Shown piece after piece: positions 1 through 10,176 of a stretch of DNA of 64,000 nucleotides. The stretch is from DASRDR01 sp963812945 [NCBI: uncultured Candidatus Rokubacteria bacterium]. GTDB taxonomy: Bacteria; Methylomirabilota; Methylomirabilia; Rokubacteriales. The first letter of the stretch is position 1; every line of letters starts with the position of its first letter. The translations under genes and the position numbers were made by a program. The notes under the pieces were generated by a model, which did no database searches, was not told the origin of the DNA, and worked only from the letters and a program-made list of their open reading frames with translations. Where the stretch lies: NCBI GenBank assembly GCA_963812945.1, contig CAWEXD010000008.1, positions 3,782,001-3,846,000 on the forward strand. Direction: 5' to 3'.

Positions 1-471
1 GATCTGGCGCCCGGGAGTCTGTTCCACCTGCCGGCGCGCACTCCGCACGCCGTGGTCTGCCGGCGGCGCTCCCTGGCCATCACGCTCACGTGGGCGCGTG
101 CCGCGAGACCGGCCACGGACGCTGGACGAGCGACAGGCCTCCTGCGCTGGGACGTGGTGTCCGGGTTCGCGGAGCCGATCCCGCCGCCGAGCTCGCGCAC
201 GCTGTGGGTCCAGGTGCCCGTTCTCGCCGAGCGGCGCGGACGGGGGACGCAGATCCGCGTGCGGACCCCGGACGGCGAGGGGCCACGCCTGCCGGGCGCG
301 GCGAGCGCGTGGGCCGCGCGGCTCAGCCTCATGCCGCGTCTCACGGCGACGCTCGCGCGGCCGGCCGGGCTGTCGCCGCTGGTCGACGCCGGAATCCTCG
401 GGCCGCGGGATCTGCCGCTCCGGATCCGGCCGGACAACCCGTCGGCGCTCGACGGCTGGCGCTTCAGCTGA
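1..471 (+). CDS. C-terminal part of a JmjC/cupin-type oxygenase-like protein (5' truncated)
   Basis: The reading frame is open from the first base of the window, so the gene begins outside it; 156 codons remain before TGA. The first residues (GSLFHLPARTPHAVV followed by a stretch reading SLAITLTW) look like the last beta strands of a cupin/JmjC barrel, where a proline-rich turn precedes the second metal-binding histidine. About 100 further residues follow, which could be the C-terminal helical or winged-helix part found in bacterial ribosomal-oxygenase-type JmjC proteins. The metal ligands further upstream cannot be seen, so the enzymatic role is an inference. The next gene starts 28 bases downstream on the same strand. 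Confidence 0.45.
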   Translation, partial: DLAPGSLFHLPARTPHAVVCRRRSLAITLTWARAARPATDAGRATGLLRWDVVSGFAEPIPPPSSRTLWVQVPVLAERRGRGTQIRVRTPDGEGPRLPGAASAWAARLSLMPRLTATLARPAGLSPLVDAGILGPRDLPLRIRPDNPSALDGWRFS

Positions 472-473
472 TG

Positions 474-479
474 TAGAGT
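474..479 (+). promoter_or_regulatory. candidate -10 element (TAGAGT) of the DUF1989 gene
   Basis: TAGAGT lies 20 bases before the ATG at 500. A good Shine-Dalgarno (GGAGGG, 489-494) lies between them, so the transcript would have a short normal leader. No convincing -35 box is seen. Confidence 0.3.
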
Positions 480-499
480 GACCCCACTGGAGGGCAGCG

Positions 500-1339
500 A
501 TGTCACGGCCGTGGACCTATCTCCCCTCGACGCCGGGCGGGCCTCTCGCCGTGGACCGCGCCTTCTACGACCGCCTCGCGCGCGAGACGGGGACGCGGAC
601 TCTCGTCGACCGCTTCGTCGTGCCCATCCGGTCGGGCCGCGCCTGGCCGGTCCGTGCCGGCCAGCTCTGCCGCATCGTGACGGTCGAGGGCCCCCAGGTG
701 GCGGACTTCAACGCCTGGCACCTCCACAACCCGCGCGAGCGCTTCTGGGCGTCCCGCACGAAGCAGCTCCACCGGGCCCACGTCACGACCGGCGACCGGC
801 TGTGGTCGACCCTGCCCTACCTCCGCCCCATGGCGACCATCACGAACGACACGCTCCGGTACGGGATCGACGCCGACGGCGGCCGCTGTCACGATCTCCT
901 GGGGACCCGGTGCGATCCCTACGTCACCAAGCTCCTGACCGGCGAGGATTTCGACCTCTGCTGCCATTCGAACCTGGTCCGGGCGATCGCGCCGTGGCGG
1001 CTCACCGAGCTCGACGTCCACGACGTGCTCAACGTCTTCCAGGTGACCGGGCTCCAGGACGACCGCTACTTCATGAAGGCGAGCCCCGCGAAGAAGGGCG
1101 ACTTCTTCGAGATCTTCGCCGAGATCGATCTCCTCTGCGCGATCTCGACGTGTCCCGGCGGCGACCTCTCCATCCCGCTCTGGGGGCCGGACGCGCGCGA
1201 TCCGATCGAGGTCTGCCGGCCGCTCGGCGTCGAGGTGTGGCAGCCGGAGGCCGCGCTCCTCGCCGGCTGGCGCTCGCCCGAGCCGGCCGACTACCGGGGG
1301 AACCACGGGATGCCGCTGCCGGCGAACGACCGCTCATGA
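500..1339 (+). CDS. DUF1989 / urea-carboxylase-associated family protein
   Basis: This 279-residue protein has the DUF1989 layout: an N-terminal half with a VRAGQLCRIVTVEGPQVADF segment, an HLHNPRERFW segment, and a C-terminal half with CHSNLVRAI and DVLNVFQVTG. Family members lie next to urea carboxylase or amino-acid degradation genes; their chemistry is poorly defined. The ATG is chosen because GGAGGG lies 5 bases upstream. The stop overlaps the ATG of the following threonine-dehydratase-like gene (ATGA), so the two are probably translationally coupled and may act together in amino-acid or amine breakdown. The partner gene is frameshifted. Confidence 0.75.
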   Translation: MSRPWTYLPSTPGGPLAVDRAFYDRLARETGTRTLVDRFVVPIRSGRAWPVRAGQLCRIVTVEGPQVADFNAWHLHNPRERFWASRTKQLHRAHVTTGDRLWSTLPYLRPMATITNDTLRYGIDADGGRCHDLLGTRCDPYVTKLLTGEDFDLCCHSNLVRAIAPWRLTELDVHDVLNVFQVTGLQDDRYFMKASPAKKGDFFEIFAEIDLLCAISTCPGGDLSIPLWGPDARDPIEVCRPLGVEVWQPEAALLAGWRSPEPADYRGNHGMPLPANDRS

Positions 1340-2335
1340 GCGCCCCCGGCGCGGTGGTCGGCCTGCCGACGCTCGCCGAGATCCGCGCCGCCCGGGCTCG
1401 GCTGGGGGATCTGGTCGTCGAGACGCCGGTGTGGAGGTGGCAGGGCCGCGAGATCGCCGAGCTCGTGGGCAAGGACACGCCGGTGCTGCTCAAGCTCGAG
1501 CTCTTCCAGCACACGGGTACCTTCAAGCCGCGCGGGACCCTGACCGTCATGCTGGCGCTCGACCCCGCCACGCTCGCCCGCGGCGTGACCGCCTTCAGCG
1601 CGGGCAATCACGCCATCGCGGTGGGCTACGCCGCCCGGGTCCTCGGCACGACGGCCAAGGTCGTGATGCCGAGCACGGCGAATCCGGCCCGCGTCGCGGC
1701 CTGCCGCGACTGGGGCGCAGAGGTCGAGCTGGTCGAGAACGTGCACCGGGCGTCCGAGCGGGCGCGCGAGATCGAGGCCACCGAGGGCCGCACCTTCGTC
1801 CATCCCTTCGAAGGGCCGCGCACGGCCCTCGGCACGGCCACCCTCGGGCTCGAGCTTGCCGACGCAGGCACCCGACCTCGACGCCGTGATCGTGCCCATC
1901 GGCGGCGGCGGCCTGTGCGCAGGCGTCGCCACCGCCGTCAAGCTCGCCCTGCCCCGCTGCCAGGTCTTCGGGGTCGAGCCGGAGGGTGCGGACTCGATGC
2001 GGCGGAGCCTGGCGGCCGGAACGCCGCAATCGATCGAGGCCGTGCGGACGATCGCCGACAGCCTGGGCGCGCCCTACGCCGCGCCGTACAGCTTCGAGCT
2101 CTGCCGCCGGGCGCTCGACGATCTCGTGCTCGTCAGCGACGAGGAGCTGCGGCGCGCGATGGGGCTCCTCTTCCGCGGGGTCAAGCTCGCGGTGGAGCCC
2201 GCCGGGGCCGCGGCCACGGCGGCGCTCGTGGGCCCCCTGCGCGAGCGGCTCCGCGGCCGCCGGGTCGGGGTGATCGTCTGCGGCACGAACATCGACGCGG
2301 CGACCTTCGGGCGGCTCGTCGCGACGGAGCCGTAG
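1336..2335 (+). pseudogene. threonine/serine dehydratase-like PLP enzyme, frameshifted
   Basis: The first reading frame (from ATG 1336) encodes a fold-type II PLP enzyme start: HTGTFKPRG carries the Schiff-base lysine (K64) and SAGNHA (88-93) the substrate loop. Homology in this frame ends at about 1863. It resumes in the next frame at 1865 with QAPDLDAVIVPIGGGGL, which contains the glycine-rich phosphate-binding loop. Removing one base near 1864 gives a continuous 332-residue protein, the normal length for these ammonia-lyases. All active-site motifs are otherwise intact, so this is either a very recent inactivation or a sequencing/assembly error. The start overlaps the stop of the DUF1989 gene. 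Confidence 0.75.
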
Positions 2336-2409
2336 GGGCCGGATCCACGGCATCGCCTGACGGCCTTCCGGCCACGCCGGCGGACGCCGCCGACCGCCTG
2401 CGCGGCCCC

Positions 2410-3576
2410 ATGGCGGTTCTGCTCACGGCCGTGGTGGCGATCGGGTCGCTCTCGATCGACATGGCCCTCCCGTCCCTGCCGGCGACCGCCCAGGCCCTCG
2501 GGGCCCGTCCCGCGACGGCGCAGCTGACGGTGACGCTCTTCCTCGCGGGCTTCGCGCTGGCCCAGCTCGTTCACGGGCCGCTCTCGGACCGCATCGGCCG
2601 GCGGCGCGTGCTTCTCGGCGGCCTGGCCGTGTACGTGGTCGGCGGGCTGGCGTGCTGGGCCGCGCCTTCGGCCGGGCTTCTCGTGGCCGCCCGGGTCCTC
2701 CAGGCCTTCGGCGCCGGGAGCGGTCCCGTCGTCGGGCGCGCCGTGGTCCGCGACCTCTACGAGCCCGCGCAGGCCGCCCGCATCCTCGGCTACATGGGCA
2801 CCGCCATGGCGCTCACGCCGATCCTGGCGCCGATCGTGGGGGGCGCCGTCCACGTGGCGTTCGGGTGGCGCGCCGTCTATCTCACGCTGGCCGCGTGCGG
2901 GGCGGTGTTCCTGGGCGTCGCGGCGCTGCTCGTGCGGGAGACCAACCGCCGGCGCGACCCCGACGCGCTCCGGCCCGGCCACCTCACGACGAACGCCGCG
3001 GAGCTGCTCACCGATCGGACGTTCCTCGGCTACGTGCTGGTGGTGGCGCTCATGTTCGGGGGCCAGTTCGCCTTCATCACGGGGTCCTCCTTCGTCCTGA
3101 TCGAGGTGCTCTCCGTGTCGCCGGACGTCTACGGGCTGTGCTTCGGTCTCGTCGCGCTGGGCATCATGACCGGCAGCTTCGTGGCCGGGCGGTTCGTGTC
3201 CCGCGTGGGCATCGACCGGCTGATCCTCACGGCGACGCGCCTCGGGGCCGTCGCGGGATGCGTCATGGCGGCGCTGGCGCTGGGGGGCGTCTGGACCGTG
3301 CCGGCGGTGATCGGGCCCATGTACGTCTTCTCGGTCGGCGTCGGGATCGTCCTCCCGACCGCCGTCGCCGGCGCCATCGGGCCGTTCCCCCGCACGGCGG
3401 GGCTGGCCTCGGCGGTCCTGGGGTTTCTCCAGCTGACGGCCGCCGCGGGGTACGGGATCGCGGTCGGCCGCTTCTACGACGGCACGCCGGTCCCGATGGC
3501 GGTGGCCATCGGCGCCGCCGGCCTCTCGGCGGCCACCGCTGTCCAGATCCTGATCGGAACGCGTCGCCCCGGCTAG
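2410..3576 (+). CDS. MFS multidrug exporter, Bcr/CflA-like
   Basis: The product has 388 residues and about 12 hydrophobic segments. The N-terminal signature (SIDMALPSLPATAQAL, then a TVTLFLAGFALAQLVHGPLSDRIGRR-like stretch holding MFS motif A between helices 2 and 3) is typical of the Bcr/CflA drug-export subfamily. The predicted role is proton-driven efflux of small toxic compounds across the inner membrane. ATG 2410 leads straight into helix 1. It lies 74 bases after the dehydratase stop and no clear Shine-Dalgarno is seen, so the start could be somewhat earlier. Confidence 0.8.
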   Translation: MAVLLTAVVAIGSLSIDMALPSLPATAQALGARPATAQLTVTLFLAGFALAQLVHGPLSDRIGRRRVLLGGLAVYVVGGLACWAAPSAGLLVAARVLQAFGAGSGPVVGRAVVRDLYEPAQAARILGYMGTAMALTPILAPIVGGAVHVAFGWRAVYLTLAACGAVFLGVAALLVRETNRRRDPDALRPGHLTTNAAELLTDRTFLGYVLVVALMFGGQFAFITGSSFVLIEVLSVSPDVYGLCFGLVALGIMTGSFVAGRFVSRVGIDRLILTATRLGAVAGCVMAALALGGVWTVPAVIGPMYVFSVGVGIVLPTAVAGAIGPFPRTAGLASAVLGFLQLTAAAGYGIAVGRFYDGTPVPMAVAIGAAGLSAATAVQILIGTRRPG

Positions 3577-3611
3577 CGCCTGGACGAACCGTGGCGCCTA
3601 GCCGGCGCGAC

Positions 3612-3989
3612 TCAGCGAGCCGCCGGCTGAAAGAGCTCGATGAGGTTGCCGGAAGGATCCTCGAGGAGGATCTGGGCGCCGCCAGGGCCCCTGACGATGT
3701 CGTTGCGGAACCGCAGCCTGGCGCCCCGGAGGCGATCCACCTCGGCCGCGATGTCGTCCACGACGAGCTGGATGCGGTTCCAACCGCCGGCCACTGGCTG
3801 GGCGCCATCGGGCATCGGCCGGCCGGCCGAGCTGGTTCGTCCGCTGAGCAGGAGCCGAAGGTCGCCCCGTGTGATGTCGGCGAAGGCGGGGGCCGCCCGC
3901 GTGAGAAGACTGAAGCCGAGGTGGGTGGTGTAGAACGCGACGGCGGCGTCCACGTCGTCGACCATGTAGCGGACGTTGACCGTGCTCAA
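3612..3989 (-). CDS. VOC (glyoxalase/bleomycin-resistance fold) protein
   Basis: This is a single 125-residue VOC module of two beta-alpha-beta-beta-beta repeats. It opens with VRYMVDDVDAAVAFYTTHLGF and ends with ILLEDPSGNLIELFQP, where the conserved glutamate is the usual last metal ligand. Members bind a divalent metal and act as dioxygenases, lyases or binding proteins; the substrate cannot be told. The start is TTG at 3989, preceded by GGAGGT; ATG 3965 is the alternative. It is convergent with the MFS gene and may be transcribed with the thiolase upstream (37-base gap). Confidence 0.75.
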   Translation of the reverse strand: MSTVNVRYMVDDVDAAVAFYTTHLGFSLLTRAAPAFADITRGDLRLLLSGRTSSAGRPMPDGAQPVAGGWNRIQLVVDDIAAEVDRLRGARLRFRNDIVRGPGGAQILLEDPSGNLIELFQPAAR

Positions 3990-4026
3990 TGGACCTCCAC
4001 CTCCGCCACCTCGAAGGCGAGACGCC

Positions 4027-5226
<1,200 letters not shown>

Positions 5227-5248
5227 GGTCGGGATCCTCCCACCGGCC

Positions 5249-5254
5249 ATTATA
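5249..5254 (-). promoter_or_regulatory. -10 element (TATAAT) of the thiolase gene
   Basis: A perfect TATAAT on the minus strand lies 22 bases before the thiolase ATG, with GGGAGG between the two. It sits in the 41-base gap behind the permease gene. The -35 region is not recognisable. Confidence 0.5.
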
Positions 5255-5267
5255 GGCCTCGGTCCCC

Positions 5268-6125
5268 TCACGCCACGCTGCGGGCGCCCCCGGTCACGCC
5301 CCGGAGCTTCGGGTCGAGGGCATCGCGGAGGCCGTCCCCGAACAGGTTCAGGCCCAGGATCGTGGCCATGATGGCGACGCCCGGGGCCAGCACCAGCCAC
5401 GGGGCCTGCTGGAGGTAGAGCCGGCCCTCGGCCAGGATGTTCCCCCACGACGGGACGGCGGGCGGGGCCCCGACTCCCAGGAAGGAGAGCGCCGCCTCGC
5501 CGAGCACCGCGAGCGCGAAGACGAACGTCGCCTGCACGATGACCGGCGACAGGCAGTTCGGCACGACGTGGCGACGAAGGATGGCCAGGTCGGACGCGCC
5601 CGCCGCGCGCGCCGCCTCCACGTACGGCAGCTCGCGGATCACGAGCACCGAGCCCCGGACGATCCGCGCGATCCGCGGCGTGTAGACGACGGCCAGCGCC
5701 ACCACCACGTTCCGGAGGCTCGGCCCGAGCGACGCCATCAGCGCGATCGCCAGGAGGATCGCCGGAAACGCCATCAGGCCGTCCATCACCCGCATCAGCA
5801 CGTTGTCGAGCGCCCGGTAGTAGCCCGCCAGGAGCCCCACCGCGAGGCCCGCCGCGACCGCAAAGAGGACCACGAGCCCGCCGACCACCACCGAGATCCG
5901 GGCCCCGTAGAGCACGCGGCTCAGCACGTCCCGCCCCACGTCGTCCGTGCCGAGCCAGTGGGCCCCGGCGGGCCGGCCGAGGCGGCCCTTGACGTCGAGC
6001 GCCATCGGATCCCAGGGCGCCAGCACCGGCGCGAGCACGGCGGTCAGCACCGTGATCGCCAGCAGCACGGCGCCCGCCAGCGCGACGCGCCGGCGCACCA
6101 GGCTCCGCAGGGCGATCCCGCCCAT
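5268..6125 (-). CDS. peptide/nickel-type ABC transporter permease, DppC-like
   Basis: The product has 285 residues. It shows the N-terminal helix and periplasmic [19 protein letters not shown] segment typical of DppC/OppC, then a permease core with the cytoplasmic EAARAAG EAA-loop that docks on the ATPase, and ends after [16 protein letters not shown]. It would form an inner-membrane channel with the DppB-like protein encoded immediately upstream, whose TGA shares a base with this ATG (TGATG). No ATPase genes follow; the next minus-strand gene is the thiolase, with its own promoter. Confidence 0.92.
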   Translation of the reverse strand: MGGIALRSLVRRRVALAGAVLLAITVLTAVLAPVLAPWDPMALDVKGRLGRPAGAHWLGTDDVGRDVLSRVLYGARISVVVGGLVVLFAVAAGLAVGLLAGYYRALDNVLMRVMDGLMAFPAILLAIALMASLGPSLRNVVVALAVVYTPRIARIVRGSVLVIRELPYVEAARAAGASDLAILRRHVVPNCLSPVIVQATFVFALAVLGEAALSFLGVGAPPAVPSWGNILAEGRLYLQQAPWLVLAPGVAIMATILGLNLFGDGLRDALDPKLRGVTGGARSVA

Positions 6126-7069
6126 CACCGGTAGCGGATCCGGGGGTCGAGCAGGAGATACGCGAGATCGACCGCGAGGTTGAGGAGCACGTAGACCCCG
6201 CCGACCACCAGGATCACACCCTGGACCACCGGGTAGTCGCGGCGCAGCACCGCCTGGATGATGAGCCGACCGACGCCGGGGATGTTGAACACCTGCTCGA
6301 TGACCACGGCGCCGCCGAGCAGCACCGCGAAGGAGATGCCGATCACGGTCAGGATCGGAACGAACGCGTTCTTGAGCGCGTGCTTGTAGACGACCGCGCG
6401 CTCGTCGAGCCCCTTCGCGCGGCCGGCGAGGATGAACTGCTCCCGGAGCACGTCGAGCATCGCCGAGCGCGTGATGCGGGCGATCAGCGCCGCCTGCACG
6501 ACGCCGAGCGCGAACGCGGGCATCAGGAGCGAGCGGAGGGTGCGCCACGGCGCGACGTCCAGGGAGACGTAGCCCGCGACGGGCAGCCAGCCCAGCCACA
6601 CGGCGAACACCAGCATCAGGAGGAGCCCGAGGAGGAAGTTCGGAATCGACGTCCCCAAGAGCGCCAGCAGCATCACCGCCTGGTCCATCACTCCCCCGTA
6701 GCGCCGCGCGGCCACGATTCCCGCCGGCACCCCGAGCAGCACCGCCACCAGGGTGGCCAGCGAGGTGAGGAGCAGGGTCGGCTCGACGCGGTCGAGGATC
6801 GCCTCCACCACGGGGCGCCGGAGGAAGATCGATTGCCCGAGGTCGCCCTGGAGGAGCCGCCAGTACCAGCGCCCGAGCTGGACCAGCAGAGGCTCGTCGA
6901 GGCCGAGCTGCCGGTGCAGCCGCGCCACGTCGTCGGCCGACGCGTACGGCCCGGCGATGACGCTCGCGGGGTCCCCGGGCGCCAGGTGCATCAGGACAAA
7001 CGTCACCGTCGCCACGACCAGCATCACCGGGCCGATCGCCAGGAGCCGCTGGGCGACGTAGGTCCCCAC
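6125..7069 (-). CDS. peptide/nickel-type ABC transporter permease, DppB-like
   Basis: The 314-residue product begins [30 protein letters not shown], the classic DppB/OppB N-terminus, and carries the EAA-type loop ([20 protein letters not shown]) and the C-terminal DPRIRYR tail. It pairs with the overlapping DppC-like gene. The start is GTG 7069. The two ATPase subunits (DppD/DppF) and a binding protein are absent from this operon. A peptide-type binding protein is encoded 1.5 kb away on the other strand (8563-10122) and may belong to the same transporter. Confidence 0.92.
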   Translation of the reverse strand: MGTYVAQRLLAIGPVMLVVATVTFVLMHLAPGDPASVIAGPYASADDVARLHRQLGLDEPLLVQLGRWYWRLLQGDLGQSIFLRRPVVEAILDRVEPTLLLTSLATLVAVLLGVPAGIVAARRYGGVMDQAVMLLALLGTSIPNFLLGLLLMLVFAVWLGWLPVAGYVSLDVAPWRTLRSLLMPAFALGVVQAALIARITRSAMLDVLREQFILAGRAKGLDERAVVYKHALKNAFVPILTVIGISFAVLLGGAVVIEQVFNIPGVGRLIIQAVLRRDYPVVQGVILVVGGVYVLLNLAVDLAYLLLDPRIRYR

Positions 7070-7153
7070 GGCTCAGGCTCCGCGATCCGCGCTGTGGGAG
7101 GCACTCATGGCCTCCCTGGGTAGCACCGCGCCCGGAGGGGCGTCAAGCGGCGG

Positions 7154-7159
7154 TACACT
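7154..7159 (+). promoter_or_regulatory. -10 element (TACACT) close to the MFS start codon
   Basis: TACACT lies 10 bases before ATG 7170, leaving room for a leader of only about 4 bases. No Shine-Dalgarno precedes that ATG. It is one of several such arrangements in the window. Confidence 0.4.
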
Positions 7160-7169
7160 GGCGCGGGTC

Positions 7170-8435
7170 ATGGCGCTTCCCCACGGGCTCAGGGCGCTGA
7201 ACCATCCGGCCTTCCGGTCCTTCTTCCTGGCGCAGCTCCTCGTGCTCGTGGGCGCCTGGATGCAGACGGTCGCGCAAGCGTGGCTGGTCCTCCAGCTCAC
7301 GGACTCGCCGTTCAAGCTGGGGCTCCTCGGCACGCTCCAGTTCGGGCCGCTCCTGCTCCTCTCGCCGCTGGCCGGGGTGATCGCCGATCGCTGGGCGCCG
7401 CGGCGCCTGCTGCTGGCCACGCAGGCGGCATACGGCTGCCAGGCGGGGGCCCTGGCCTTGCTCGTGGCCACGGGCCAGGCCCGCTACTGGCAGATCGCGC
7501 TGCTCTCGCTCGTCACCGGCCTGGCCCACACTGTCGACGCCCCGGCCCGCCAGTCCTACGTGATGCGCCTGGTCGGCCGGGAGGACCTCGTGAACGCCGT
7601 CGCCCTCAACTCCGCCTCCTACAACTCGGCCCGCATCGTGGGTCCGGCCATTGCCGGTGTCCTCATCGCGCGCTTCGGCGTCGAGCCGGCCTTCGTGGTC
7701 AACGGCGCCGGGTTCGCGGTCGCGTTCGTCACGCTCCTCGGCCTCCCCGACGGCGCCGCCCCGCGGCGCTTGCGCGCCACCTCGATGTGGTTCGAGATCG
7801 CGGAGGGGCTCCGCTACGCGGGCCGGACTCCTCGCGTTCGCGCCCTCCTGGGGCTCCTGTTCATCGTGAGCCTCTGTGTCTTCAACTTCGTGGTCTACGT
7901 TCCGCTCCTCGCGCGGACGGTCCTCGGGCTGGGTCCCGAGGGGTTCGGATTCTTGATGGCCGCCCTCGGCGTGGGCGCGGTCATGGGCGCCCTCACGCTC
8001 GGCGCCCGCGCGACGGCCGAGCCGGGGGTCGCCCTGCTCCTCGGCGCGGCGGCAGTGGCCTGCACCGGTCTCCTCGGGCTCTCCGCGGTCCGCCACGTCT
8101 GGACCGCCGTGCCCCTCCTCTTCGTGACGGGCTTCGCCGGGATCGTGGCGGTGACCGGGTGCAACACGGCCCTTCAGCTCGCCGCGCCGGACGAGCTCCG
8201 CGGACGGGTCATGAGCCTTTTCACGTGGGTCTTCGGGGGCGTGTTCCCCATCGGCTCCTTCCTCGTCGGCGCGACCTCGGAGCGCTACGGCGTCTCGGGC
8301 GCCTTCCTCCTGACCGGCACGCTCGGGCTCGCCTTGCTGGCCCTCCTGACCGCCACCCGGCCCTGGCGGGCGCCGGCCGTCATCCCGAGCCCCGCGCCCG
8401 TGCCCTCGCTTGACACCCCGGAGGCCCGGCCCTAG
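7170..8435 (+). CDS. MFS exporter, EntS-like (MFS_3 group)
   Basis: The product has 421 residues. The opening (GLRALNHPAFRSFFLAQLLVLVGAWMQTVAQAWLVLQLT) and the loop with IADRWAPRR, then TVDAPARQSYVMRLVGREDL, are the hallmarks of the EntS-like branch of MFS. Members export siderophores or other small molecules, but many are of unknown substrate. ATG 7170 is preferred over ATG 7107 because the intervening residues are low-complexity and a -10 element lies at 7154-7159. It is divergent from dppB. Confidence 0.82.
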   Translation: MALPHGLRALNHPAFRSFFLAQLLVLVGAWMQTVAQAWLVLQLTDSPFKLGLLGTLQFGPLLLLSPLAGVIADRWAPRRLLLATQAAYGCQAGALALLVATGQARYWQIALLSLVTGLAHTVDAPARQSYVMRLVGREDLVNAVALNSASYNSARIVGPAIAGVLIARFGVEPAFVVNGAGFAVAFVTLLGLPDGAAPRRLRATSMWFEIAEGLRYAGRTPRVRALLGLLFIVSLCVFNFVVYVPLLARTVLGLGPEGFGFLMAALGVGAVMGALTLGARATAEPGVALLLGAAAVACTGLLGLSAVRHVWTAVPLLFVTGFAGIVAVTGCNTALQLAAPDELRGRVMSLFTWVFGGVFPIGSFLVGATSERYGVSGAFLLTGTLGLALLALLTATRPWRAPAVIPSPAPVPSLDTPEARP

Positions 8436-8508
8436 AGTCCCGCCATCGATGGCGGCCAGGGCGGCGGCGCCCCGAATGACGCTGCCAGCCCGCCGAGACC
8501 GTTCCGGG

Positions 8509-8544
8509 CCCAGGCCTGACAGCCTGGGGCGCGGTCCGCGCCCC
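8509..8544 (+). promoter_or_regulatory. two overlapping inverted repeats upstream of the binding-protein gene
   Basis: A 7-bp hairpin (8509-8515 with 8522-8528) and a near-perfect palindrome centred on 8535 (8526-8534 with 8536-8544) share bases 8526-8528, so as RNA only one can form at a time. The second ends just before the Shine-Dalgarno at about 8549-8555. It may be the end of the MFS transcript, an operator, or a switchable leader. Confidence 0.35.
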
Positions 8545-8562
8545 CGGCGGGAGGGATCCACG

Positions 8563-10122
8563 ATGGTGCGACGACCCGCGCTCCGGCACGCTCTGCTCCT
8601 GGTCCTGCTGGCCGTCACGGCCGCGGTCGTCCTCCCGGATGCGAGCGCCCAAACCCCCAAGAAGGGCGGCGCGCTCCGGGTCGGGATGATCGGCGAGCCG
8701 CCGTCGCTCGACCCGCACGCGACGACCGCGACGATCACCCGCGAGATCGGCATCAACATGTTCGAGACGCTCTACACGCTGGACGCGAAGTTCCAGCCGA
8801 TCCCCCTCCTCGCCGAGGGCCACGACGCGCTCGACGGCGCCAAGCGCTACGTCATCCGGCTCCGGAAGGGCGTGCGGTTCCACAACGGCAAGGAGCTCAC
8901 GGCCGACGACGTGGTCGCCTCGCTCCAGCGCTGGGGCAAGGTCGCCGGGGCCGGGAAGGCGGTGTTCAAGACGGTCGAAGCGGCGGAGGCGAAGGGGCCG
9001 CACACGGTGGAGATCCGCCTGACGCAGCCGTCGGCGGTCCTCCCGACGGTCCTGGCCTCGATCGCGAGCTTCGCGGCGATCTACCCGAAGGAGGTCGTGG
9101 AGGCCTCCGGCGAGGGCCAGCTCAAGGAGTACGTCGGGACCGGACCCTTCAAGTTCGCCGAGCATCGCCCCGACCGGCACATCCGGCTCGTCCGCTTCGA
9201 CGGCTACGGCGCCCGGGCGGAGGCCGCGAACGGGCTCGGGGGCCAGCGCGTGGCGCACGTCGACGAGATCCTGTTCCTGCCGGTGCCCGACTACGCGACG
9301 CGCCAGGCCGGGATGCAGACCGGCGAGTACGACTTCATCCAGCAGGTCAAGCCGGATCAGTACGACCGTCTCCGGGGCATGGCCGGCGTGGAGCCCGTGA
9401 TCGCGAAGCCGTACGGCTGGGCGACCCTGGTTCTCAATCTCAAGCAGGGCGTCATGACCGACAAGCGCCTCCGCCAGGCCATCCAGGCGGCGGTCGACGT
9501 GGAGCCGGCGATGCTCGCCGCCATGGGACACCGGGACTTCTTCCGGCTCGACCCGGGCCTCTTCTTCGTCGAGCAAGCCTGGCATTCCAAGGCCGGGGCG
9601 GCGCTCTACAACCAGCGGGACAAGGAGAAGGCGCGGCGACTCGTCCGCGAGGCCGGGTACCAGGGCCAGCCCATCCGGTGGATCGTCACCACCGAGTACG
9701 AGCACCACTACAAACCCGCCCTCGTGGTGAAGAGCCAGCTCGAGGAGATCGGGCTCAAGATCGACCTCCAGGTCTCCGACTGGGCGACGGTCGTCCAGCG
9801 CCGGGGCAAGCCCGAGCTCTGGGACATCTTCAGCACGGCCTTCGTCTTCGACGTCGAGCCGAGCACCGGGCTCCCCACCCTCTGCGAGTGGCCGGGCTGG
9901 TGGTGCAGTGCGGAGAAGGACCAGACGCTTCAGGCCATGGCGCGCGAGCTCGACTTCAAGAAGCGCTACGTGATGTGGGAGCGGGTGCAGGCGTCCTTCT
10001 ACGAGGAGGCCGCGCGCATCCGGCTCGGTGACTACTTCCGGCTGGATGCCCGCCGGAAGCACGTGCAGGGCTACCAGGGCGGGCCCTACATGCACTTCTG
10101 GAACGTCTGGATGGAGAAGTAG
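8563..10122 (+). CDS. ABC transporter substrate-binding protein, peptide/nickel family 5
   Basis: The 519-residue product has a Sec signal peptide (two arginines, a hydrophobic run, then ASAQ) and the SBP_5 start GGALRVGMIGEPPSLDPHATT. The family signature RLRKGVRFHNGKELTADDVVASLQRW occupies about residues 95-125. It would bind peptides or related ligands in the periplasm and deliver them to a DppBC-type channel, plausibly the pair at 5268-7069. ATG 8563 has GGGAGGG 7 bases upstream. It is alone on the plus strand and is followed by a convergent amidohydrolase gene. Confidence 0.9.
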   Translation: MVRRPALRHALLLVLLAVTAAVVLPDASAQTPKKGGALRVGMIGEPPSLDPHATTATITREIGINMFETLYTLDAKFQPIPLLAEGHDALDGAKRYVIRLRKGVRFHNGKELTADDVVASLQRWGKVAGAGKAVFKTVEAAEAKGPHTVEIRLTQPSAVLPTVLASIASFAAIYPKEVVEASGEGQLKEYVGTGPFKFAEHRPDRHIRLVRFDGYGARAEAANGLGGQRVAHVDEILFLPVPDYATRQAGMQTGEYDFIQQVKPDQYDRLRGMAGVEPVIAKPYGWATLVLNLKQGVMTDKRLRQAIQAAVDVEPAMLAAMGHRDFFRLDPGLFFVEQAWHSKAGAALYNQRDKEKARRLVREAGYQGQPIRWIVTTEYEHHYKPALVVKSQLEEIGLKIDLQVSDWATVVQRRGKPELWDIFSTAFVFDVEPSTGLPTLCEWPGWWCSAEKDQTLQAMARELDFKKRYVMWERVQASFYEEAARIRLGDYFRLDARRKHVQGYQGGPYMHFWNVWMEK

Positions 10123-10141
10123 CCCGGGCCCCTCGGCGCGC

Positions 10142-10170
10142 CGCGCGACGGGACGGCCGAGGGTCGCGCG
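10142..10170. terminator. candidate bidirectional terminator between convergent genes
   Basis: An 8-bp inverted repeat (10142-10149 with 10163-10170) lies in the 54-base gap between the ends of the binding-protein and amidohydrolase genes. There is no T tract on either strand, so the call rests on position and stem only. Confidence 0.3.
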
Positions 10171-10176
10171 ATCCCG

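Noticed and set aside
478-3576. One long plus-strand frame covering the dehydratase start and the MFS gene
   Set aside because: Only 1336 to about 1863 and 2410-3576 have homology in this frame; the first part is the DUF1989 gene read out of frame.
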